Assembly (NCBI GenBank): GCA_905373345.1
Contig: CAJPSU010000005.1
Span: 1 to 21,094, forward strand
Direction of reading: 5' to 3'
DNA from: Candidatus Saccharimonadota bacterium
GTDB taxonomy: Bacteria > Patescibacteriota > Saccharimonadia > Saccharimonadales > Saccharimonadaceae
Length of the DNA stretch: 21,094 bases
Part shown: positions 15,837 to 21,094 of the stretch, one piece after another
Position numbering within the stretch: the first letter of the stretch is position 1
How the letters are laid out: each line of letters starts with the position of its first letter
Program-made: the position numbers and the translations under genes
Notes under the pieces: model-generated
What the model was told of the DNA's origin: nothing
Database searches by the model: none
The model's input: only the letters and a program-made list of their open reading frames with translations

Positions 15837-17066
15837 ATGACAAATACGAAGAATATAGCAAAAAAGGCAAAGCATGAAACGACTGCGCCAAGTACCGCGC
15901 CGACGTCTCCGGCTTTGGTGGTTAGCCCGCCGGCTTCACCGCCGCTGAAGCAATCGCGCCGTGCGCTTCCGTGGATTGTTACATCGGCTATTCTCTCTAT
16001 TATGCTCATTACAGGTGTAGTATCGGCGGGTGCGTATCTATATGTAAACACTCATCGTAGTACTACGTTGACGCCAACGCGTGATGGCAATACGACGGCA
16101 ACGGCGAGCGAAGCGTCAGTCTCAAATGTGATAGAAAAAGTATCGCCGAGTGTAGTGTCGATCGTGACGAATACAACTAAGCGGACGATATACGGCGCCG
16201 CACAAGCTCGGGCGGCAGGGACGGGAATTGTCATTAGCCGCGATGGTTATATTTTAACGAATCGCCATGTTGTCGCTAACGCAAGTACTGTGCAGGTTGT
16301 GCTGGACGACGGCACGGCGTATGATGATGTGAAAATTGTCGGAGTAGATCCGTTGAACGATGTAGCCTATCTGAAGATTAACGGCGTTGCTAATCTGCGC
16401 GCTGCCGAAATCGGCGATTCGTCTACGGTGCGTACAGGCCAGCACGTTGTCGCGATCGGTAATGCGCTCGGGCAATACCGCAACACAGTGTCAAGCGGTA
16501 TTATCTCAGGCAAAGGGCGGTCGCTTTCGGCGAGCGACGAAGCGGGCGGTTCAAACGAATCGCTGAGCGACATGTTTCAGACTGATGCGGCGATCAATTC
16601 TGGCAACTCGGGCGGACCGCTGTTGAATTACGCCGGACAGGTTATCGGCATCAATACGGCGGTCGCTTCGGGCGCGACGGGGATTGGCTTTGCGATTCCG
16701 ATCAATGCCGTGAAAGGGACGATGAAGAGTGTGTTGGCAGGAAATCGCGTCAAGCGCGCCTATATCGGCATTCGGTACGTTGATATTACGCCGGCATTGG
16801 CGAAACGCTACCATTTGCCGGTGGCGAAAGGCGCGTATGTAGCGAGCGATGATCGCTCAAGCGTGCAGCCTGATAGTCCGGCGAGTAAAGCGGGCATTCA
16901 AGACGGAGATATTATCACGAAGGTAAATGGCACGGCAGTGGGCGAAAGTAATGGGTTTTCTAGCTTGATCGGCCAGTATACGCCAAATGACGTCGTAGAA
17001 TTAACGATTTTGCGCGGCGGTAAAGAGCAAACTGTCAAGGTCACGCTGGGTGCTTACGCTGAATAA
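15837..17066 (+). CDS. HtrA/DegP-like membrane-anchored serine protease with one PDZ domain
   Basis: HtrA proteases degrade or refold damaged envelope proteins. From the ATG at 15837, which has AAAGGTG a few bases upstream, the product is 409 residues. A Thr/Ser/Pro-rich cytoplasmic tail (1-43) precedes a membrane anchor (about 44-70). The trypsin-like domain carries the triad His144 (NRHVVANA), Asp175 (NDVAYL) and Ser258 (NSGNSGGP). A single PDZ domain fills about 300-405 (YIGIRYVDITPALAKRY, SPASKAGIQDGDIITKVNG). In-frame TTG 15807 and ATG 15813 have no useful ribosome-binding site and would extend only the tail. The type (membrane anchor plus one PDZ) is close to DegS or the Gram-positive HtrA forms. 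It converges on prmC with one base between stop codons. Confidence 0.93.
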   Translation: MTNTKNIAKKAKHETTAPSTAPTSPALVVSPPASPPLKQSRRALPWIVTSAILSIMLITGVVSAGAYLYVNTHRSTTLTPTRDGNTTATASEASVSNVIEKVSPSVVSIVTNTTKRTIYGAAQARAAGTGIVISRDGYILTNRHVVANASTVQVVLDDGTAYDDVKIVGVDPLNDVAYLKINGVANLRAAEIGDSSTVRTGQHVVAIGNALGQYRNTVSSGIISGKGRSLSASDEAGGSNESLSDMFQTDAAINSGNSGGPLLNYAGQVIGINTAVASGATGIGFAIPINAVKGTMKSVLAGNRVKRAYIGIRYVDITPALAKRYHLPVAKGAYVASDDRSSVQPDSPASKAGIQDGDIITKVNGTAVGESNGFSSLIGQYTPNDVVELTILRGGKEQTVKVTLGAYAE

Positions 17067-17067
17067 T

Positions 17068-17895
17068 TTAATTATATTTTTGAAACACGAGACAAAATCC
17101 ATCGGTGATACGATGAACGAGCTGCAGGTTTGATGCTTTAGTTATAATTGCTGCATGCTGCCGTGGGTCGGCTTCAAGGTAAAGCCAGCCGCTGTTATTT
17201 AGCGCAGTACCCGTTTGAACAATCAGCTTATTGATTAGCGCTAGCCCATTGTTGTTCGCAAAGAGTGCCTCAGCGGGTTCGCAATTTGTTTCCGGCGAAC
17301 GTTCCCACGACGCGTCAACGTACGGGAGATTTGCAATAATACCGTCAAAGGTACCGAAGGTGGCGCTCAGCAGATCGCTTTGTATAATGTCGACGCGCGC
17401 GTGCAGTCTCGCTGTATTTTCGCGCGCTACCGCAAGCGCATGGCGGCTGTTATCGGCAAGTACGACGTCAAGCGCTGGTATTTCTAGCTTTGCCGTAATT
17501 CCTAAACAGCCGCTGCCCGTACCAACATCAATAAGGCGTCCAGTATGCGGTCCGTATTTGCGTAGGCAGGTGATAATTGCCTCTGATTCTGGGCGCGGGA
17601 TTAGTACGCTTGGCGTGACTTTGAACAGCCGTCCGTAAAACTCTCTATGTCCGATGATATAGGCAAGCGGTGTTCGGTCAAGCCGCAACTGCAGCCTCGC
17701 ATAAGCGATTTCAAGCTGGCGTTCGGTCAGACGTTCGTCGTGATGCGCATGCAGCCATGTACGATTTTTGCGCACAGTGTGTGCTAATATCAGTTCAGCG
17801 TCAAGTAACGCGCTTGTAATGCCTCTATCTGCAAGCATTTCTGCGCTATCGCGCAACCAGGCTTGAATTGATGTCGGGATGTTCGCGGCTGTCAT
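17068..17895 (-). CDS. prmC: Release factor glutamine methyltransferase PrmC (HemK)
   Basis: PrmC methylates the glutamine of the GGQ motif in release factors, raising termination efficiency. Its substrate gene prfA lies directly upstream on the same strand, as is common. The 275-residue product has the usual N-terminal helical domain (about 1-80), LIPRPESE (98-105), SAM motif I DVGTGSG (123-129) and a catalytic motif at 189-192. That motif reads NLPY, where PrmC normally has NPPY. Otherwise length and order are standard. The ATG at 17895 is preceded by its own promoter rather than a Shine-Dalgarno. It ends one base from the htrA stop, so the two convergent genes share almost no 3' space. Confidence 0.9.
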   Translation of the reverse strand: MTAANIPTSIQAWLRDSAEMLADRGITSALLDAELILAHTVRKNRTWLHAHHDERLTERQLEIAYARLQLRLDRTPLAYIIGHREFYGRLFKVTPSVLIPRPESEAIITCLRKYGPHTGRLIDVGTGSGCLGITAKLEIPALDVVLADNSRHALAVARENTARLHARVDIIQSDLLSATFGTFDGIIANLPYVDASWERSPETNCEPAEALFANNNGLALINKLIVQTGTALNNSGWLYLEADPRQHAAIITKASNLQLVHRITDGFCLVFQKYN

Positions 17896-17905
17896 CTTAC
17901 GTGGG

Positions 17906-17934
17906 ATTGTACACGATGTACGTAGCTAGGGCAA
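17906..17934 (-). promoter_or_regulatory. Promoter of prmC, near-leaderless
   Basis: On the minus strand, TTGCCC (17934-17929), 17 bases, TACAAT (17911-17906). The -10 ends ten bases before the ATG at 17895, predicting a leader of about three bases. It allows prmC to be transcribed independently of prfA. Confidence 0.6.
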
Positions 17935-17939
17935 ATCTT

Positions 17940-19007
17940 TTATTGCGCGTGCTGTGCTTTTAATTCGCGCTCATACGCTTGTAATCGCTCAATGATATCG
18001 TCAATATCACCGTTCATCGCTGCCGGAATATTGCTGCGGCTATAGTGAATGCGGTGGTCGGTGATGCGATCCTGCGGAAAATTGTACGTGCGAATTTTTT
18101 CACTGCGATCCCCCGTACCGACGAGCGCGCGCCGTTCAGCGGACAATTTTGCATTATCTTCGTCGATTTTCATTTGGAGTAGGCGACTGCGCAATACGCT
18201 CATCGCTTTTTCGCGGTTCTTGATTTGCGATTTCTCGTCTTGGTTTTGTACGACTAAGCCGGTTGGCAAGTGGGTAATACGTACGGCGGAATCGGTGGTA
18301 TTGACCGATTGTCCGCCATTGCCGCTTGAACGGTAGATATCAACGCGTAAATCTTTCGGGTTTATCTCAATGTCAGTCTCTTCTGCTTCTGGTAATACCG
18401 CGACGGTGGCTGTACTGGTGTGGACGCGCCCTTGGCTTTCGGTAACGGGTACGCGTTGTACGCGGTGGACACCGCCCTCAAACTTAAGCCGTGCATACGG
18501 TGCGTCGCCGGAGATTTTGAAGACAACTTCTTTGTAACCGCCAGAATCATTGGCAGAATCGCTCAGCAGCTCGGTTTTGTAACTATGAGCTTCACACCAG
18601 CGCAGGTACATGCGGTACAATTCAGCGGCAAACAAGCTCGCCTCATCGCCGCCTGCGCCCGCGCGGATCTCCATGATGATGTTCTTTTCATCGTTCGGAT
18701 CTTTTGGTGTAAGTAATATAAATAGGTCTTCTTCAAGTTGTGCTAATTTCGCTTCGTCTTCAGGAATTTCTGCTTTGGCAATTTCGGCAAGCTCATCATT
18801 ACCGGTGGCAAGCTCTCTCGCTTCGGCAAGTTGCTGCTCAACCTGCTTGCGCTCTGTTGCTTTAGCAATGATTGCCTCAAGCTCGCTGAACCGCTTGTTC
18901 TTAGCGGTAAACTGCGGGTCGTTATATGCGTCGGGTTGCGCTAAAAACTTACTCAGTGCTGAGTATTCGACCTCTAGGGCGGTCAAATCAAGAGTAATAT
19001 GAGTCAT
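17940..19007 (-). CDS. prfA: Peptide chain release factor 1
   Basis: RF1 reads UAA and UAG stops and triggers peptide release. The 355-residue length is normal. The N-terminal helical domain is followed by [27 protein letters not shown], which holds the P-x-T tripeptide (PVT) that selects RF1 specificity, and then [22 protein letters not shown] with GGQ at 231-233. The C-terminal region includes [24 protein letters not shown] is used as a stop in this window (nrdR and the last gene), so an RF2 should exist elsewhere. The start at 19007 lies eight bases after a -10 box and has no Shine-Dalgarno, fitting the leaderless pattern. prmC follows after 44 bases. Confidence 0.95.
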   Translation of the reverse strand: MTHITLDLTALEVEYSALSKFLAQPDAYNDPQFTAKNKRFSELEAIIAKATERKQVEQQLAEARELATGNDELAEIAKAEIPEDEAKLAQLEEDLFILLTPKDPNDEKNIIMEIRAGAGGDEASLFAAELYRMYLRWCEAHSYKTELLSDSANDSGGYKEVVFKISGDAPYARLKFEGGVHRVQRVPVTESQGRVHTSTATVAVLPEAEETDIEINPKDLRVDIYRSSGNGGQSVNTTDSAVRITHLPTGLVVQNQDEKSQIKNREKAMSVLRSRLLQMKIDEDNAKLSAERRALVGTGDRSEKIRTYNFPQDRITDHRIHYSRSNIPAAMNGDIDDIIERLQAYERELKAQHAQ

Positions 19008-19015
19008 GTACTTCT

Positions 19016-19044
19016 ATTGTACCATAAAGTAGGCGCGGCAACGA
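19016..19044 (-). promoter_or_regulatory. Promoter of prfA, leaderless
   Basis: On the minus strand, TACAAT occupies 19021-19016 and ends eight bases before the ATG at 19007. A weak -35 (TCGTTG, 19044-19039, spacer 17) is possible. Confidence 0.55.
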
Positions 19045-19053
19045 CGAACGGCG

Positions 19054-19120
19054 GTTGCTAAAATTATAAAAAGTGGTAAAACTACTTGACGAAATCAGAG
19101 AAAGAGAGTACCTTATATGT
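19054..19120 (+). promoter_or_regulatory. Promoter module, copy 1, upstream of the gene at 19163
   Basis: The region contains TTGC, an AT-rich tract (AATTATAAAAA), AAAAC, ACTTGACG with -35 TTGACG at 19086-19091, then a purine run TCAGAGAAAGAGAGTA. The same series recurs at 20626-20684. The -10 here (TACCTT, 19109-19114, spacer 17) is poor compared with copy 2; TTATAT at 19113-19118 is a less well placed alternative. Confidence 0.55.
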
Positions 19121-19162
19121 TGGACTAGTAATTATTCTATAAGAAAGTGTAGGTTTAGTTGG

Positions 19163-19816
19163 ATGGATGTTAAAGGACAAATGTTTAAAGATTCTTGCCC
19201 TAGTGCGGCATATGATCGGTACTTGCGGCATGAAGTCGAAAGTCAGCGAGCATTAGATTTACAGGAAGCGATTGAAACGTTTGAGGTGCAGAAGACAGAA
19301 GTAATTCCGGCGCGTACAACCGGTCTTCTACATAGCGTAGACAATAAATTGGCTTATCAGAGTGGGCGTTTTATCTCTACGGGATACAAAGGAGTTAATG
19401 TTATTCGTCAATTTAAACCATACGACAGGCAGACCTCCGATGCTTATCCTGGTGTAGAATTTGAAACGACCGCAGTAGCGTTTGACATATATGATAAGCA
19501 AGATAATTTGCCAGACAAAAATAGGGAATCTCACCGGTCGGGCTATATGGTATTGTTCCGACTGGGTCTTGCTGGTGAAAAATTTGATGGAGATACTATT
19601 GGTATTGGTGAGAATGCTCGTTATGGAGCGCTCGTTGAAGACGGCTGTCTGAGACCATTGCGACTAGATACTACTAAGATTAAGAGGCGTACTGCATATT
19701 CGCCAAGCTGCCTAGTGTCAGTTGTCATGCTAGGCGATAATGATTCTGGCTATAGCGAAGTTCTTGATGAAGTGGATCGTTTTCTCGGTCAATGCGGTCC
19801 GAAAGAATCAGAATAG
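19163..19816 (+). CDS. Unknown cytoplasmic protein of about 217 residues
   Basis: I do not recognise this protein. From the ATG at 19163 it has 217 residues. An in-frame GTG at 19073 would put the promoter module (19054-19120) inside the coding region and is rejected. No signal peptide or membrane segment is visible. An N-terminal helix (VESQRALDLQEAIETFEV, about 25-42) is followed by mixed alpha/beta sequence with VNVIRQFKPYDR, VEFETTAVAFDIYDK and GYMVLFRLGLAGEKFDG; the tail is acidic. Four cysteines are scattered without a motif. No strong Shine-Dalgarno is present. It shares a promoter module with the gene at 20740, hinting at common control, and ung follows with its own promoter. Confidence 0.6.
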   Translation: MDVKGQMFKDSCPSAAYDRYLRHEVESQRALDLQEAIETFEVQKTEVIPARTTGLLHSVDNKLAYQSGRFISTGYKGVNVIRQFKPYDRQTSDAYPGVEFETTAVAFDIYDKQDNLPDKNRESHRSGYMVLFRLGLAGEKFDGDTIGIGENARYGALVEDGCLRPLRLDTTKIKRRTAYSPSCLVSVVMLGDNDSGYSEVLDEVDRFLGQCGPKESE

Positions 19817-19822
19817 CAAGCG

Positions 19823-19858
19823 TTGTTATCCCGCAAAAGGTCGTGCTACACTGGAGGC
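19823..19858 (+). promoter_or_regulatory. Promoter of ung, leaderless
   Basis: TTGTTA (19823-19828), 18 bases, extended -10 TGC-TACACT (TACACT at 19847-19852). The ATG at 19859 starts six bases after the -10. The GGAGG at 19854-19857 is only a base or so before the ATG, too close to act as a Shine-Dalgarno. Confidence 0.65.
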
Positions 19859-20518
19859 ATGGCCTTTTCTTCTTGGCGCCAATTTGTTGAGTATGAAGCC
19901 GAGCAGCCGTACTTTCGCCGGCTGATGAATCGGGTAGACGCCGAACGCAAAGTTAAAGACGTATACCCGCTCAGACCGGATATGTTTTCATGCTTTGCTC
20001 AGTGTCCGCTTGAAACGACAAAAGTCGTAATCATCGGGCAGGATCCGTATCATGGACCGGGGCAGGCGCACGGCATGTGCTTTTCGGTGCGACCAGGCGT
20101 GCCGGTGCCGCCGAGTTTGCAAAATATTTTTAAAGAACTGCATGATGATCTGGGGTGCGATATTCCTAAGAGCGGTTTTTTAGAAGAGTGGGCGAAGCGC
20201 GGCGTGTTGCTTATGAACACGTCATGGAGCGTTGAACGCGGCAAGCCGGCGAGCCACGCTGGTCTTGGCTGGATGGAGTTTTCCGAGCATTTGCTAGAGT
20301 TTTTGAATGATTTTGAACAGCCTCTTGTATTTATGCTGTGGGGCGCGCATGCCCAAAAAGTAGGGCAGAAAATCACTAATCCGCGCCACCTAAAAATTGC
20401 GAGCTCGCACCCGTCGCCATTTTCGGCTGATCGCGGGTTCTTCGGTAGCCGACCGTTTTCGCGAGCTAATGAGTTTTTAGAGAAAACTGGGCGCGGTGCG
20501 ATTGATTGGCAGCTATAG
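19859..20518 (+). CDS. ung: Uracil-DNA glycosylase, family 1
   Basis: The enzyme removes uracil from DNA in base-excision repair. From the ATG at 19859 the product has 219 residues, typical of family 1. Motifs are GQDPYH at 60-65 with catalytic Asp62, the uracil-pocket stretch HGMCFSV, LLMNTSWSVERGKPASHAG, and the leucine-loop-equivalent HPSPFS at 184-189 with catalytic His184. A TTG at 19823 is in frame upstream, but it coincides with the -35 of the promoter, so the 12 extra residues are not expected in the protein. It is a stand-alone transcription unit between two unknown genes. Confidence 0.94.
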   Translation: MAFSSWRQFVEYEAEQPYFRRLMNRVDAERKVKDVYPLRPDMFSCFAQCPLETTKVVIIGQDPYHGPGQAHGMCFSVRPGVPVPPSLQNIFKELHDDLGCDIPKSGFLEEWAKRGVLLMNTSWSVERGKPASHAGLGWMEFSEHLLEFLNDFEQPLVFMLWGAHAQKVGQKITNPRHLKIASSHPSPFSADRGFFGSRPFSRANEFLEKTGRGAIDWQL

Positions 20519-20554
20519 AAACTGCGATAGAATGTGGGTTAGTGTACCATTGTC

Positions 20555-20578
20555 CTAAGAATTAAAGAATCTTAGTTT
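20555..20578 (+). terminator. Weak hairpin after ung
   Basis: CTAAGA and TCTTAG flank a nine-base loop (about 20555-20575) and are followed by only TTT. This is a possible weak terminator. The rest of 20519-20625 is AT-rich and contains TATAAT at 20620-20625 without a good -35. Confidence 0.3.
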
Positions 20579-20625
20579 ACTGCCGTTAGACCGGTTCAGT
20601 ATTTTTGGATTATATTAGGTATAAT

Positions 20626-20684
20626 TGCGAATTATAAAAAATGTTGTCAAAACACTTGACAAATTCAGAGAGAGAGAGTATTAT
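20626..20684 (+). promoter_or_regulatory. Strong promoter module, copy 2
   Basis: TTGACA (20656-20661), 17 bases, TATTAT (20679-20684), preceded by an AT-rich tract (AATTATAAAAAA) that could act as an UP element. TTGTCAA (20644-20650) and TTGACAA (20656-20662) form a perfect inverted repeat with a five-base spacer that covers the -35, so a repressor or activator could bind there. The module matches copy 1 at 19054-19120. Confidence 0.75.
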
Positions 20685-20689
20685 ACGAG

Positions 20690-20740
20690 ATGATCGCCTG
20701 CAAAGTGCAGCGTGATTTTCCTTCAGGAAGGGGAGGCTAA
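20690..20740 (+). CDS. Possible 16-residue leader peptide
   Basis: An ATG at 20690 starts five bases after the -10 TATTAT, close to where transcription should begin. The frame codes for MIACKVQRDFPSGRGG and ends with TAA at 20738-20740, whose last A is the first base of the next ATG (TAATG). If the transcript starts at 20690 this is a leaderless leader ORF that fills the whole 5' leader and is coupled to the main gene. It is short and could be chance; the same bases carry the Shine-Dalgarno of the main gene. Confidence 0.35.
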   Translation: MIACKVQRDFPSGRGG

Positions 20741-21066
20741 TGCCTCTTGGAATTGATGTCCACGTTGATGTTGATGCTACTTATGTTATCCTTGAGAGCA
20801 TTGAGAATGATGTTGAGAGGATCGAGCGAAAGCTCAAGAATCCTCACCTTAGGACCGAGACGCGCGCAAAGCTCGCGCGTCGCCTTGCCCAGCTTCTCCA
20901 GCGCCAGGGCAAACTGGAGGAGCTCCTCGAGGAGTTTGAGCTCCGCGAGATGGACATTGACCCCTTCCTTGAGAGTGTCTACGACGACGACACTCTCGGC
21001 CCTGACGGCGCCCCCTTGACGGGGGAGGAAGAGGTTGTCACGGAGGTTAGGATTCCCTGGCTGTGA
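20740..21066 (+). CDS. Small acidic helical protein of unknown function, probably highly expressed
   Basis: I do not recognise this 108-residue protein. It has a short beta-like start (GIDVHVDVDATYVI), then a long charged helical region (about 18-68) with a heptad-like pattern of Leu/Ile (ENDVERIERKL, RAKLARRLAQLLQRQ, LEELLEEFELRE) typical of a coiled coil, and an acidic tail (DDDTLGPDGAPLTGEEEVVTE). There is no signal peptide or membrane span. Codons favour CTC and CTT for leucine and C-ending codons, as in rplU and unlike its unknown neighbours, which suggests high expression. A strong promoter and a purine-rich AGGAAGGGGAGG (20725-20736) before the ATG agree. A hairpin covers the stop. It could be a nucleoid, ribosome-associated or other abundant factor; this is not shown. 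Confidence 0.7.
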   Translation: MPLGIDVHVDVDATYVILESIENDVERIERKLKNPHLRTETRAKLARRLAQLLQRQGKLEELLEEFELREMDIDPFLESVYDDDTLGPDGAPLTGEEEVVTEVRIPWL

Positions 21067-21083
21067 GCCAGGTAGAGTCCTAA
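21047..21083 (+). terminator. Stem-loop over the stop codon of the last gene
   Basis: CCTGGCT (21056-21062) pairs with AGCCAGG (21066-21072) around the loop GTG, and TTAGGA (21047-21052) pairs with TCCTAA (21078-21083) below an internal loop. The TGA stop lies at the loop edge. No T-run follows before the window ends, so its role as a terminator or as a 3' stabiliser is undecided. Confidence 0.4.
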
Positions 21084-21094
21084 TCTCATCACCC

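Noticed and set aside
17072..17090. parS-like site (GAAACACGAG)
   Set aside because: It lacks the inverted repeat of the parS 16-mer; no convincing parS was seen near parAB.
19073..19162. GTG at 19073 as start of the unknown gene
   Set aside because: It would place the shared promoter module, including the -35 at 19086-19091, inside the coding region.
1..21094. CRISPR array, insertion sequence, prophage or defence system
   Set aside because: No regularly spaced repeats, transposase, integrase or known defence genes were seen; the window looks like ordinary chromosomal core with a few unknown genes.

Overview
The window is about 21 kb of gene-dense bacterial chromosome with small intergenic gaps, standard stop codons (TAA, TAG and TGA all used as stops) and moderate GC. 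The mix of genes points to a small-genome Patescibacteria/CPR bacterium, most likely Saccharibacteria (TM7): a VKOR disulfide enzyme beside nrdR, a Tim44-like/DUF3137 membrane protein, an isolated rplU, a Soj/ParA-ParB pair, an LCP protein, HtrA and several envelope proteins I cannot name. The lineage is an inference from gene content, not a search result.

Layout. Positions 1-1446 hold the 3' end of ftsZ, then a tightly coupled run of nrdR, a thioredoxin-fold protein and VKOR. A LiaF-like membrane protein follows (1489-2151). A T-box riboswitch (about 2176-2400) precedes a type-2 isoleucyl-tRNA synthetase (2418-5339). Next come a Tim44/DUF3137 membrane protein and galU (5431-7634), three genes of unknown function (7650-10430, one on the minus strand), then rplU with its own promoter and a strong terminator, and parA-parB (10909-12547). 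The divergent pair lepB/lytR is followed by a multi-pass membrane protein and the serine protease HtrA (12557-17066). The minus-strand pair prfA-prmC (release factor 1 and its methyltransferase) spans 17068-19007. The window closes with an unknown gene, ung, and a small acidic helical protein with a very strong promoter (19163-21066).

How they work together. Much of the region serves the cell envelope: FtsZ for division, GalU for UDP-glucose, LytR/LCP for attaching glycopolymers to the wall, LepB for secretion, HtrA for quality control and VKOR for disulfide formation. The LCP ectodomain and the ectodomain of the unknown protein at 8334-9485 each have four cysteines that VKOR chemistry could oxidise. 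The rest is core information processing: IleRS, L21, RF1/PrmC, ParAB, Ung and NrdR.

Main observations. (1) At least seven genes have a good -10 box ending 6-8 bases before the start codon, so they look leaderless; two more nearly so. (2) NrdR has lost all four zinc-ribbon cysteines. (3) ileS is controlled by a T-box with a very short stem I, and its enzyme has HHGT where HxGH is expected. (4) Two genes near the right end share a roughly 55-bp promoter module; the second copy drives a possible leaderless 16-codon leader ORF ending in a TAATG overlap with a small, probably highly expressed unknown gene. No CRISPR array, insertion sequence, rRNA or tRNA gene was seen. No stretch over 300 bases lacks a gene.
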